Positions 9,525 through 23,430 of a stretch of DNA of 64,000 nucleotides are shown piece by piece. Each line of letters begins with the position of its first letter. The stretch's first letter is position 1. The notes under the pieces were generated by a model, which had not been told where the DNA came from, ran no database searches, and saw nothing but the letters and a program-made list of their open reading frames with translations. Made by a program: the position numbers and the translations under genes. The DNA comes from Lyophyllum atratum (taxonomy: Eukaryota; Basidiomycota; Agaricomycetes; Agaricales; Lyophyllaceae), in the NCBI GenBank assembly GCA_014905825.1, contig JACGCN010000001.1, positions 4,402,001 to 4,466,000 on the forward strand, read 5' to 3'.

Positions 9525-11171
9525 ATGCCACGCTCTGGGAAAGTGACAGCAAAACCTCGGCATAATCCACTGCACCTTGACATCCAGGAGGACTCGGATT
9601 TGACTCTTGGAACAGTGAAGACGATCAAACGGCGGCTCAAACCTGCCAAGTACCGGAATGAAGAAGGCGCTGAAGTATATATATGTTTGCTTTTAACTCA
9701 TGCATCGTCTCATTAGTTCTATCCGCCTCACTTGATCTAGGAGGTCCTTGACGCTCGATCTTCGGCGAAAGTGTTAGAGCTAGCCCAAATTCAGCAAAAG
9801 GAGTTGGACGAAGAAAGCGAGGACCATGCATCTGACCCTTTCCCAGATACTCATCGCGACATATTTCGACTGACTCGAGACACGGAGTCCGGCTCTGAGG
9901 ACGAGGACGAGAATTCGATGGAGATCAGTGAAGAGGTTATGTTGGTGAGTCGTCTGTCCCTGCTTTCCACCACTGAGGGCCGAATTTCTTCGACAGGACA
10001 TAGATACTTCTGATCTCGCTATCTTGGACCGATTCCATCCTTCCGATAATGTAGAGCGCAAGACGCTCGCAGACGTCATCTTCTCGAAAATGGCAGCTGA
10101 TGGAGCATCCGCGACCGGGCCTCCGACGCAAAGAGACCCCGGTTCAGATCCTGCAGTTGGTCTCGACCCCAGAATAGTGGAGCTGTTCAAGAAGTATATA
10201 TCTTATCTCCTAACACTCTAACCCGATGCTGATAGCTAGACTCAGGGTGGGAGAGAGTATGCGAGGAACAGGATCGCTTCCTAAAATCATCAAAGTTCTC
10301 CCTTCCTTCCCAAGCTGGCAACGTTACCTCGCCCTCACTCAACCCGAGAACTGGAACCCCTTCTCCTGTCGAAAAGCGACCAACGTCTTCGTTTCCAACA
10401 TGAAACCGAAACAGGCACAGTTCTTTTTCCGCTATGTGCTTCTTCCGGCCGTCCGGGAAGACATCGCTACCAATAAATCTCTGAACGTCCATTATTATGA
10501 GGCTCTCCTTCGGGCCCTCTTCAAACCCGCAGCATTCTTCAAAGGGTTTCTCTTTCCGCTGCTAGAGGTTTGTCTTCCTCTCGAGAGGTAGCGTCTTCGC
10601 GCTTACCTTCATATGATAGGAAAATTGCACCTTGAAAGAAGCTACCATCGTTGCATCGGTCCTCGCTAAGAAAGCTATCCCGCCCCTTCATTTAGGTGCT
10701 GCGATACTTCACATCGCCGCCGCGGACCTCTCAGGTGAGGTTGCCCACACTGATCTCACTATCTCAACTCACAGAAAAGATTAAAAAGGGGCCCGAGCGC
10801 TCTTCCTTCGCGTCCTTCTAGATAAGAAGAAAGACCTTCCGTACCGTGTCCTCGACGATCTCGTATTGCATTTCATACGCATCTCGAACTGGAGCCAGTC
10901 GGAAGGGGTCGATCTTCCTGTCCTTTGGCACCAGAGCTTGCTTGTCTTTAGTCAAAGGTCTCATTTCAACTGAACTGTCCTGCCTAAAATATTTAACGCT
11001 GTTCAACACTACACTGTTTATAGGTATTCCGCCAATCTGACGCGAGCTCAGAAAGACGCCTTGTTGGACGTTGTTAAAGTCAGTTTCCATCATCGAATTG
11101 GCCCAGAAGTTCGTCGGGAGTTGGCGTGCTCGGATGACAGACATTTAGCTGCAAATAGCGCGATGTCCTAA
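9525..11171 (+). CDS. ENP1: Bystin / ENP1, 40S ribosome assembly factor
   Basis: Seven exons (9525-9674, 9741-9944, 9997-10193, 10240-10567, 10620-10734, 10789-10957, 11024-11171) give 436 residues, the usual bystin length. All introns are GT..AG and in phase. The protein has a basic N-terminus ([11 protein letters not shown]), an acidic middle, LDRFHPSD, and the bystin core: [19 protein letters not shown], then [74 protein letters not shown] and [13 protein letters not shown]1 sits on pre-40S particles in nucleolus and cytoplasm, acts in 18S rRNA maturation and 40S export, and is essential in yeast. All core blocks are present, so the gene appears functional. It follows the duplicated Cys-rich region. 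Confidence 0.95.
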
Positions 11172-12432
11172 CTTGCGATAGGTGTGGGGGGGTGGGGGGA
11201 CCTCTGGCGTGACTGATATGATGACCTTGTATATTATGTATCGTTGCTCTGCTGTTGTTATCGCTGCTTAAGGTTTTGTTTTCGTATGCTATGTAACGCT
11301 TTGGATACGCGAACTAAAGCTTTCCCAACGCAAGTACGACTTCAATGCCTGCTCACTGAACGCTCTACCCTCCGAAGGTTGAAGCACCCCATTCGGCGTT
11401 CCTTCTTTCCTGCATAACTAAACATAGCGCGGCTGGCCGACTATGGGGAGCTGGAACGATAGCCCGGCAGCAGATCCACATGACCCACTGACACGAACCC
11501 AGAGACGAGAAAAATTCAACGGTCGACTGTAGAACGGCATTGACACAGTTTCGGAAGAGAATGGTGGTGTTGGTCATAAAGCTCGAGCTATTAGTCGAAC
11601 AGGTTCACATCGTTCCACGAGATCATGTAAGATATTTAAATGGGCTTGAAGGACTCATCACTTGCGATGTTTACAAGTACGGCGGTCGATATGCCTGGCG
11701 GATAGGATCGGATGAGCTTCGGACCAGCGTGCGCAGATGAATGTACCCCTTCTCTCCGGGTCTCAGTGCCGCTTCGATTTCCGGCGGAAAAAAAACCGAG
11801 TAAGGTCGCCTCTCCATACCAAGTGGATGGCGGAATAACTGGGCGAGAGGTGGTGATGCTGGGGGACGAGTCCTCCGACAAAAACGGTTAATTTTGCATT
11901 GGGACCACCGACATTACAGAGCAAAAGGACTTCTCATCAAGCTATGTGCCATCGAATTGGACTGACAGCTTGACTCCGCCCACGGTTGAGATTCACCTGT
12001 CGCTGAAGTTGAGGGCACTCTTCAGCCCTGAAACACGGACTTGTACTCAGTGTCCAGAAAACACGAGGCAAATGTTTGGGGTGACAGCTATTGCCCTCCT
12101 CCTGGTAGCTCCAGTCGGGGAGGCCATGTGTTCTACGCAGCAAGGATCAATCTCGTTCGTGTCACCGAAAAACGTGTAAGATGCATGTGTGATTTGAAGC
12201 CAGGGAGCTGTGCAGAAAACGTGTTGTGGAGTTTTGCCGAGACTACAAAAGGGCACGCGCTATTTGTATGACCTAAGCCCCTAGCCCACACCTTTATTCC
12301 AAATCCTCTCCGGGGCTTCCACCATCAACGACTGTCTCGACGCAACCGCAGGTCTGTGCTGTCGAGTACAATAGTCCTTGTGCTGTGTAAAGTGAGTCTT
12401 CGCTGGTCAATCAGGCCTAATCGCACTCTCTG
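11172..12432. other. No supported gene
   Basis: Intergenic; contains a short GT/G-rich run near 11180-11200 and only brief frames. Confidence 0.4.
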
Positions 12433-13970
12433 ATGTCCAACGACCACCTAGGAGCCACCCATTCTAATACCAGGCAATATCCAGCCTACCATCTTCGCCC
12501 GATCTCACAGATGGCCACCGTATACCAACCTCAGCGGGTTGTATGGCCGCCACAGCCATATTACCCTAACCAGTATCAATCGGGTTTCCCCGCAATGGGC
12601 GAAGCGTCTGCCAGGTACAGCAGACACCTTGAGGACTCACGCATCTCCCGGAGAGAAAGCGAACGCAGAGAATCTTTACGTCGCTCGGAGCAAGTACGAG
12701 CGGATGCAGTAATGGCGGCCCGATTGCAAGAGGAGGACGAGCGGTTGCTTTACTACAGCTCGAGGAAGACTGCGCAAATGGATCGGACGGCGTCTCCTTC
12801 GATCAGGTCGTCGACTTCGCGCTCTCTTCTAGGAAGGCGCACGCCGAGCATAGTTGTCGAACCGTTCATCCCACCACAACATGACCAGGCCCCAACCCGC
12901 TCCACCCCTGCTCCGACGTCACCTCCCCGCGTATCGACACCAAGGGTATCGACGCCATCACTTGCCACGCAGACCAAAGCCGTCGCGGCTCCACCCGTTC
13001 AGCAAACGCCTTCTGTGAAGAATGCTGCGGAGGAGTTGCGTGAGCACACAAAGCTCTTCACCAGGTCACCACTTTGTTCTCGATGCGGCACAAAGATGAA
13101 CGTGGTAAGCCCCCAAGCCCCCCCCCCCGGCCACACCCTTGCTTCGATTAACCGTGCCCGCATCAGGAACCGCTGGTCGATATATCGCTTGGAAAGCAAC
13201 TTCACTTGACTTGCGACAGGTGTTCGACTACACACTGTCGTGGCTGCGTGCAGCCAGTCGACTGTGGGGCACGTTGCGATGCCATCCGCGACCAATGTCG
13301 TCTGAAGAAGTGTTGCAGCCGCGGCCGCGCCGTCGCAATCTTCGAGATACTGGGTCTTTTTGATAAAGAATACACCGCTAGCGCCGAAAACGTCTGCGGC
13401 TCCGACATCTGGCCGGTCCCAGAATTCGACCGAAACGTCTTCCTCGAATTCGTCACCTCCAACGCAGAGGAGCGCTTCTCCAAACGCTTCAACAAGTCCT
13501 TCACGGCCACCCTGCAGGCGCTCCATTCTTGGCTGCCGCTGGAGGAGCACATCCACCGCTCGGTCCGCTTGCTCCTGTCGACGTCGTTTCTCCTGGAAGT
13601 GGTCCGTGCGTATCTCGAGAACAGCACGAGGAGCCATATTCATTGGGTCATCCATGGAGAGCTGTATGTCGAGATCATGAGTCTCCTTACGCTCTTGGGC
13701 CGTGAAGAAAGCCACCGCGATCTCGTCATGGGCCGCCTCCCGAAGATACACAGCTCCTCTGGTGTGCAGGCGTGGATGTGGGACGCAGCGAGCGAGTGGA
13801 AGGCCGATATGGAGTCCACCCGAGAATCACTTTATACGGTCGCGGGCGAAGGAAGTATCCGAACCGACCTCAGGAAGATGGAGAAGCGCAATGATGCGAG
13901 GACCCAGAACCTCGTATCGCAGCTTTTGATGGATTTGAATCATGTCGTTTGCATGAGCGTGTTGAACTAA
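12433..13970 (+). CDS. Zinc-binding protein related to agaricomycete UBC-domain proteins, apparently without the E2 core
   Basis: Exons 12433-13104 and 13167-13970 (intron GTAAGC..CAG) give 491 residues. The first ~200 are low-complexity and Arg/Glu-, Pro- and Ser-rich, with a short coiled coil (about residues 73-112). Then comes a Cys cluster, LCSRCGTKMNV ... LTCDRCSTTHCRGC ... CGARC ... CRLKKCC, resembling an IBR/RING-type zinc module. After it come GRAVAIFEILGLFDKEY and helical blocks (LHSWLPLEEHIHRSVRLLL, WVIHGELYVEIMSLLTLLG). In my recollection, larger agaricomycete proteins with this order end in a ubiquitin-conjugating (UBC) core. Here the frame stops at 13970 and I see no E2 signature downstream. 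A role in ubiquitin transfer is therefore only an inference; it could be a truncated copy or an adaptor. Confidence 0.6.
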
Positions 13971-14115
13971 CGAACGAGCCTCCCCGAAAACGACACCTAT
14001 ACTTATGTTTTTTCACGATCTCCTTTCACTCTGTACTGCTGTGCTAACGAACGAGCCTCCTCCCAAAACGACGCCTATACTTATATCTCTTCACGATTCC
14101 TTTCACTCTGTACCG
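13971..14115 (+). repeat. Two-copy ~77-bp tandem repeat in the 3' flank
   Basis: CGAACGAGCCTCC begins at 13971 and again at 14048. Both copies continue with AAAACGAC-CCTATACTTAT, TTCACGAT-TCC and TTTCACTCTGTAC. The repeat starts immediately after the stop codon of the zinc protein and so lies in its 3' UTR. Confidence 0.85.
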
Positions 14116-15430
14116 TGTACACCCTCATTTTTTGCATTTGTAACAACACCACTCATTCACGGCTACGCTACCTACTCACTCCGCATTTGTACACCCTTCA
14201 TTCATTCGCATTTTGCATCGTCATTCATTCCACATTGCATCGCCGTCCTGACCCCCCACACTCGTCACAACACCCATTCCCATTCCCATACCACCATATC
14301 TGCTATCTAGTCACACGCGTTGATCTCCTCAACGCCGTTTTTCCTCGCTGCCACGACCTCATGTTAATGTTACGATTCATCCACTCTAGGCCGACGTTCT
14401 ATACCTATTCAGTCTGCTTTCACAGTTTGCTTTGAACCTTTGATATCCGCGTTGAACGTCGGACACCTACTCAAGCGCCCTCCGGACCGAATATTCACGT
14501 TCCGTTCTGCATATGTCTTCCCCGACGCCATTTTCTCTCTCATTTCCCAAACGCCGTTTTCTTCGCTGCTACCTGCCAAGCCCACCTCATGTGCTTGATC
14601 GAACTAGTGGTACCTAGCATCGCGAGACGCCCACACCCACGAAGTATCAAACCCGAATACTATACGGAGGTGGACATGAGCAATTTGCAATTTGCAATTC
14701 TGTAAAGTTATATGGGCGTCAACGGGTTCATGGGACTGTCAACAAATCCCGATCCACGTCAGAAGCCTAACTGCAAACATGCCGGCATTTCATAAATCGC
14801 GGGAACGACTCGAAAGGGGGTTCATTCTAGACATTCGATATAACGGGACACGGGCCTCCGGTATAGAATCCGGCGTTTGATAACGGACGGCGGGATAAGG
14901 GACATACTTACGAAGTCCCAAGAGCATCGCAAAGCGTACTGACGGGTGTCGCAATTGCGTAGAGCGCCGAACATCGGGGCACGGGTTCAGACTGGGCTCA
15001 AGTGGTGTGTTGCGTGTCTGATAGACTCTGATGATAGAGTGCAGCAGTTCTATAATTGGCGTGCAGTGCACGTCGGGAACGGGATCGCACGAGGGGCTGA
15101 CAAAGGTAACCTTTATCGAGGAGGGGGTGGACAATAGTCGGCGCCAAGGATCGATCTGAATCGCGAGATTAGCTCGCGATGGGTGAACGTTTGAACCCCC
15201 CATGTCGTAACTGTCTGCGACTCAAGACCTTGAGGACGGGTGCCTCTTCAACCCGCCGGTTCCAAGCTTGAGTTTAATCTTCAGACTTCAGGCAATCAAA
15301 ACCATGGCGTGCGGGCCGACGGCGATGGTGAGAATATGGATATACATTTCCCTCAACTCCTCTCTCTGCGGTGTGTATCTCGTGCGCAAGACATAACGAA
15401 ACTCTACCCTTGACCTTGACCTTTGACATT
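14116..15430. other. No supported gene
   Basis: Begins C/T/A-rich (14120-14300, repeated CATTC/CCATTCCCAT words), then ordinary sequence with only short frames. Confidence 0.4.
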
Positions 15431-17574
<2,144 letters not shown>

Positions 17575-17742
17575 GTTCGTCGTTGTGGACAGTGAGCACC
17601 TTGAACTTCGGAATTTGGCGGGAACAGCGTGACAATTTCGCGTAACCGTAACACGTCACTCCTATCATTGCGTGACGGCGCCAACTTGAAGTACTACAAC
17701 TGTTTCCACGACGTAGGTCTGCGCAGCACCGCGTCCCCCACA

Positions 17743-19282
17743 ATGCGATGGCTAGCTCTGCTGGCCCTAGGTGTAATTGGGTGCATGGCCGACGATGAGA
17801 TGCCATGCACAATTCATGACGGCGGAAAGTACTATGACCTGAACCCACTCAAAGCAAAGTATGTGACCTGCTGCATCCTGGAGGTTCTCAGAACTTACTA
17901 TCTTGACGTTCGGTCTAGTAAGGATTACGAACTTAGGACGCCAGGCGACCACTTGCTTGTGATAAATGTCTGCAGACCCCTGGTCACAGAAACCCACGGC
18001 CTGAAGGATGTAAACGAGGCTGAGGTCGGTGGTTTTGTCCGAGGAGGCCATAGAGACTTTTCTATTGGGTGAGTCTCTTTCGTAGAAGCTCCATCTCTCG
18101 CGGAAACACCTCATTTAATATCGAACCATTCTGATGGTGCTTCTAACAGAGCTGTAAACACGAAATTATCAATCCAAGAGTCAAAACCTCGTATTACTCT
18201 GACGAACGGCTCGTATTGTAAATCCAAAGATGGAGACACCAAGATACGTGCGTCCACCGTGATTGAGTTTGTCTGCGATACCGCTACCTATGGACCTGGT
18301 TCGCCTCGGCTGGTGGCACAACTCCCACCTGGCGACGACGAAGAAGCATGTGCATTCTTCCTCGAATGGCGAACCCACGTACGTCAGAGTTTCGTCACAT
18401 CCAAGCTATCCTTCCTGACCTGACCCCAGGTCGCGTGCCCAACGAACGAGCCTGCTGGAGCATGGGGTTTCTTCGGTTTCCTTTTCGCCCTGTAAGTCCC
18501 CTTCCTACGTTCTCCACACCCATACACGCCACTAACCTTCCACCCCAAGCCTCATATCCCTCGCCGTTTTGTACCTTGTCGCTGGCACCATCTATAACCG
18601 CTTCGTCCTCAACCTTCGCGGTGTCGATCAAATCCCCAAGTTCTCCCTCGAGAGCATGCGGTACCACGCCTCAGAAGCACTCGACTGGATCAAAGACCTC
18701 GTGGGTGGCCATGGCGGCGGCGGCGGGTATGGCAGGATGAACACAAACGACTTCGGCGCGCCCTCAGCTGGTGGAGGTGCATTCCCTAGCTCAGCACAGA
18801 GCACGGGCGGCATCAACCCCGTCAGCCACCAGGCGGGTACCACCCCGAGAGAGGGCAGTGAAGGTGCGGGCGGAGGCGGAGGATTGGTACGGCCACAGCA
18901 TGCGCGGACGATGTCAGGAGGGGCACGGCGGACTGAAATCAACCCAGTCTCTCATCAGGCGTTGATGTCGGCACAGCTGGGTCCCGCGCAGCCTAACGCC
19001 CCTTCTCAGCCACCCGCGGCCCAGCCTACAAGGAAGGAGAAGCACAGGCCGAAAGGCTTTGACTTGGAGAGCTCAATGCAGGAGCAGGAGTTCATGCTGG
19101 GTGGGGATGAGGACGAGGACGACGTCGGGGACGTTGGCAACGCTAGGCCTGCGGTTGTGCCCCCGCCAGCTGCGGCTGCTCCTGCTCCTGGTGCTGGCGC
19201 TGTGGGAGGAGCTGCAGCCTCTGAGGATCCGGCTGTGCTGAGGGGGAGGGATATGGGTGCAGAGGGGGTCACGCGCCTATAG
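17743..19282 (+). CDS. ATG27: ATG27 / mannose-6-phosphate-receptor-homology membrane protein
   Basis: Exons 17743-17858, 17919-18068, 18150-18378, 18430-18491, 18550-19282 give 429 residues. The order is a signal peptide (MRWLALLALGVIGCMA), a luminal MRH-type domain (YYDLNPLK, KDYELRTPGDHLLVINVCR, VNTKLSIQ, STVIEFVCD, FFLEWRTHVACP) with paired cysteines, one transmembrane helix (WGFFGFLFALLISLAVLYLV), and a long Gly/Ser/Ala/Pro-rich cytosolic tail with an acidic patch. Atg27 is a type I protein cycling between Golgi, endosomes, vacuole and Atg9 vesicles and is needed for efficient autophagy. The tail, over 200 residues and longer than in yeast, keeps YNRFVLNLRGVDQIPKF just after the membrane. 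MRL1-like receptors are the alternative. The first intron (60 nt) has no stop and is a multiple of three. Confidence 0.85.
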
Positions 19283-22188
19283 ACTTTTGACCGCATGTAT
19301 ATTTATTTTAGGTATCTGTTCCTGTACTAGATTCAAGTCAAGACGATTGGCACCTGAAGGGCATATGATGACTATCAGGGCAGCTGCGCGCAGAAACCTC
19401 CCTGCGCCTATAGATTTAGGATTTCAGATGGCAGCTGCTCAGGCCAAACTTAGGTTTAAGCAAGGGGAATGCACGGCATACGTTTGATCATACCGAAGAA
19501 GAAGGGGCTGCAAGAGCTCGGCGACCGTTAACGTGTGTGTTGAGAAATTTACTACCCTTGAGCCAGCAACGGTAGGCCGTCGCGCTCATAATGAATTGCG
19601 TTCATTCAACCCGCCGCCATTCAATTGCGGTGAGGGTGACGCCCCGTCAAAATTCAATCTAGAACAGGGCTCATTCTATCGTTGATACGCGATTTAACCC
19701 TTTCTCAGTCGCTATTTTTATCGCCAGATGAGCCCTCTGCTCGATCAGTTAGTCTTGTCCTGATGGGACTGGCTCACAGCGTCGATTCAATTTTGACTGG
19801 GGCTGAAGCGTCATGGGTTGCCGCATGATGACCCTGGAGGTGTATCTAACGAGACAGGAAATTAGGCGGTGGCTTCCCCAGGTAATCCTAAGGTATATCA
19901 ACACATTCCTTACCAGGATGGCAGGTAGTTATCATCGTCATTTCGCGCAGAAAACAGGAGCGAGGTTCATTGACTTTTCCTCGCCGGAGGTGACAAATGA
20001 AGCGAAGAGAGGGTGTCGTTTCGATAAAAGAATGAATAAATTTAGCACTTGTCGCAATTCAAATACATGTAAGAGGCCTGGAACATCATGAACCGCCGTA
20101 TGATGACCCTTGGGGCTGTTAAAGAGAGTAAACCAGGAGCGTGGCTTCGCAACCACTCCCTGAGGTCTGCGGACACATTTCTACTCGCGCATCCCTGAGG
20201 GCCAAGAATAGAACCCATACCGGTTCGTCATCTGAATGCAAGCAGCTCGCGGCGGCGTCGGGTGACCGCTGAGGATGCTGCGGACTTGAGGCCTAGAGAG
20301 AGACTCGGATGTATGACGTGTGACGTGGTTCATTGTTGAGAGATCGCTTTTTCCAAGTTGCCTGATCACTCAACTCGAGTACGGCCCAACACGGAGTTAG
20401 CTTATTACCAGGGTAGATACTAGCGACGTACCATGCAGACATCTTCTCATTCTACCAGTCGACAGGGCTAATATTTCCTGGGTTTTCAATGATCTACATG
20501 TATCTCAGGAAGAGCTGTCCAACTTGATTTGATTCTATTTTTGAACCCCGTGTTTTTCTTGCGAACAGCGCATTTACGCAAACTGCGGTGGCGGGATATC
20601 CCCAAGAATGCTGTCGATTCGGGGACAAGTATTCCAAAGGAGTTGGTTTATGAGAAGAGAAGACCGCCTTAAAAAAACACGATGGTGACGATCCATAACG
20701 TGTAGATATGTTAGGCAAGTATTGAATCCGCCGGTATGGGGGCTTTACGGCCATGGCGGTCACGATATAATGGGTGAGGTCCTTGACCAATCATCGGGGT
20801 CTGCAATGTTCGCTTACTTATCGTAAAATCCGAGGACGACGTGTCTTGAACACCGACCAACCCCTTTGTGTTTTCCGCGGATAACCCGCAGCCCTTGGAT
20901 TGCCATGTGCGCTACTCCGTTTGTACGTGGGGTGCCTTTCCCTTTTCACCATCTCGATTCTAGATATCATTGTTAAGATGATACTCATGAACTTAGCGAG
21001 AACTAACCGAGTATCATGGCCCTTGTATCTCCCTGCGTCTGGGTCATCAACATCATAGGCTTCGTAAGTGGGTGCGTAGGCCAGGTCTGCTGCCATTGAC
21101 TAGCACGGGTGGTCAATTGTCCACGCGATGTTGAGGGAATGTTCTGTGCCAGAGAGGTGATCGTATCCAAAGATACGCCAGCGCCCGTCACAAGTAGGCC
21201 GTCGAACGAGTTGCAGACCCATTCAGACCTCCCGGAACAACAGGATCTGGGAACAGGATTGAGAACGCCCGTGGTTTGCGCAACGGTATCGCTGAGGCAC
21301 CTAGACAGGTACTGAGAGACGCTGGGCTCGACGGGCTTCGAGCTTGGCCAATAGTGCCCAGGTAACCAGGACTTGTGATGCAGAGGTCATCTGAACGCCC
21401 TGGCCCGCAACTGTCCTTGCGTCAATATTTTGCATAAAATAAATGACAATACCATCATACCGAATATCAACCGTGCGCCAAAATACACTGATGAGGCCAG
21501 TGATGGATCGACAACGACAATACGGCATACGTAATTTGGTGCAGAGTTACGAAGTGGGGGTGGAGAAGCATGACATGCGACAGTCACTTCGTGGCCTCGA
21601 TAGGTCATGGGCTCCAAGGCACACCGATGTTCCTACGACACATCATCAGATCGTGTCATGTTTTAGTACATGAACATGACATCTGCAGACTAAAACCTAT
21701 GAACAGTTCGAAGTGTCAGTGTCAGAAACTGTGTTATTAACGGATCCGAAGGAGTCCGGCACTCACGAATACAACACACCATATTGATAAAGTTGCTGCT
21801 AGACAGTTTGAAAACGTCATGACCTGTCAACATTTTTGATCACACCAAACCCACTGTATCGAGAACCATATGGGAGACGCGACGCATTGTACTGATCAGG
21901 GAATATAAGTTCTTGACCATGGATGACTTCAAAATGACTGGGCAAAAGCCACACATATCAAGATATCGATGTGCATACCTGTAGAACAGATGTTAGATTG
22001 CTGCAAAGGCAAAAAGCTTGCGCCATATACAGTGTCAATAGGAACGAGCGACGATCATGATGAGCGTTAAAGTTCAAGGAGAGCTCAGAGGAGGCACAAT
22101 AAGGCACACTTCTCACAGTTTCAAGTTCACACGTTCAGGCTCATTCCGTCTTGACATTCGTCGCCGACCGAGTACCCGCCTGCGTAAC
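19283..22188. other. Long gap without a supported gene; one diverged repeat pair
   Basis: On the minus strand 20818-21617 has overlapping frames with hydrophobic stretches, but these do not splice into a recognisable protein. Around 19813 and 20087 a block TCATG-GCCG-ATGATGACCCT, then GCGTGGCTTC/GCGGTGGCTTC, recurs about 275 bp apart, suggesting an old tandem duplication. The last ~130 bp before 22189 is open in frame with NIF3 but does not look like coding sequence. Confidence 0.35.
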
Positions 22189-23430
22189 ATGGCAAATCCT
22201 ATCCTGAAAGCAGTCTGCCGAGCGATGGAACGTATTGCTCCTCTTCGGCTAGCTGAGAGCTGGGACAATGTCAGGCCAATATCAAAAATTCGAATGGAGC
22301 AGATCATACTCACATTCTTCGACAGGTCGGATTGCTATTAGGTTCGTGGACGCGTCTTTGCTATTCCAGCGGAAAACTTACACGAGTATCATTGATGCGC
22401 AGAGTCGCCAGTCCAAAACTTGGCGAAGAAGCGTGTCTTGCTGACGATCGAGTAAGTGAGCTACTGGTTATTCATTCATGTGGACGACTGATGCCCAAGA
22501 TCATCAATACCTAGTCTTACAACAGCTGTACTCTCCGAGGCACTAGCGAACGACACGTCGATCATAGTATCATATCATCCACCAATCTTCAAGGGCCTCC
22601 AATCTCTCACGTCGGCAAACCCGCTCCAATCGTCCCTGCTTCAATGTGTAGCCAAGGGCATCTCGATATACAGCCCCCATACGGCTCTCGACTCGGTTTG
22701 GGGCGGTGTGAATGATTGGCTCGCAGAGGGTGTTTTGGAAGGGAAAGAAAATGGCACAGTTTCATCTCTCGTGGGCGACAAGGTGAGCGCCGCGGGCGTC
22801 AATGAAGGGGGTGAGGGGAGGCTGGTCACACTGCATTCATCGATTAGCATGAACGTGTTGGAGAGCAGGATAAAGAAACACCTTAAGCTTTCTCATAGTA
22901 AGCATTCAATTGTCCCTCACTTCCTCCGATATCTGGTGGGGTAATCTCGATGACTCATGCCTTGTGTTTGAGCAGTTGAAGTCGGGTATCCGACCGATGT
23001 CCGCTTATCTCCCATACGCACGATCGCAATCTGCGCTGGCTCTGGTGGGTCCATGCTCATGGGCAAAACGGCTGACGTATATTTTACGGGGGAGATGTCA
23101 CATGTAAGTCCCTCCTCATGTACTGTTTGCATAATCTGTAGCGTTGAACCTGCCTTCCCTAACTTTATTAGCATGAGGTTCTAGCTGCGGTGGCAGCAGG
23201 CAAGCACGTCATTCTATGTCAGTTCTTAATTTTTTAGCTTTTGCTTTTTGGCCCAAACGTGGTAATATTACTCCACAGGTGGGCATACCAATACGGAACG
23301 CGGTTATCTTCCCGTCCTTGCTTCGAAATTGCGCCACGAGCTGGGGCGCGACGTAGACCAGGATCCTGGCGTCCTAGGAGTAGAGGTGGTCGTTAGTCAA
23401 AAGGATCAACATCCGCTGCAGCTTGTGTAA
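22189..23430 (+). CDS. NIF3 family protein (DUF34, metal-binding)
   Basis: Exons 22189-22269, 22326-22341 (16 nt), 22403-22451, 22515-22897, 22976-23103, 23172-23217, 23279-23430 give 284 residues, all in phase. Motifs in order are MERIAPLRLAESWDNVGLLL, KKRVLLTIDLTTAVL, IIVSYHPPIFKGLQSL, ISIYSPHTALDSVWGGVNDW, IRTIAICAGSGGSML, ADVYFTGEMSHHEVLAAV and LCGHTNTERGYLPVLASKL. The YHPP and GHTNTERGYL histidines and acidic residues form the di-metal site of the NIF3/YbgI fold. The cellular role in fungi is not settled; relatives bind transcription factors (NGG1) or act as hydrolases. The start was chosen because MANPILKAVCRAMERIAP matches family beginnings, although the frame is open further upstream. 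Confidence 0.92.

Noticed and set aside
20818..21617. Overlapping minus-strand frames with hydrophobic stretches (possible membrane protein)
   Set aside because: Frames do not connect by credible splice sites and no family signature appears.
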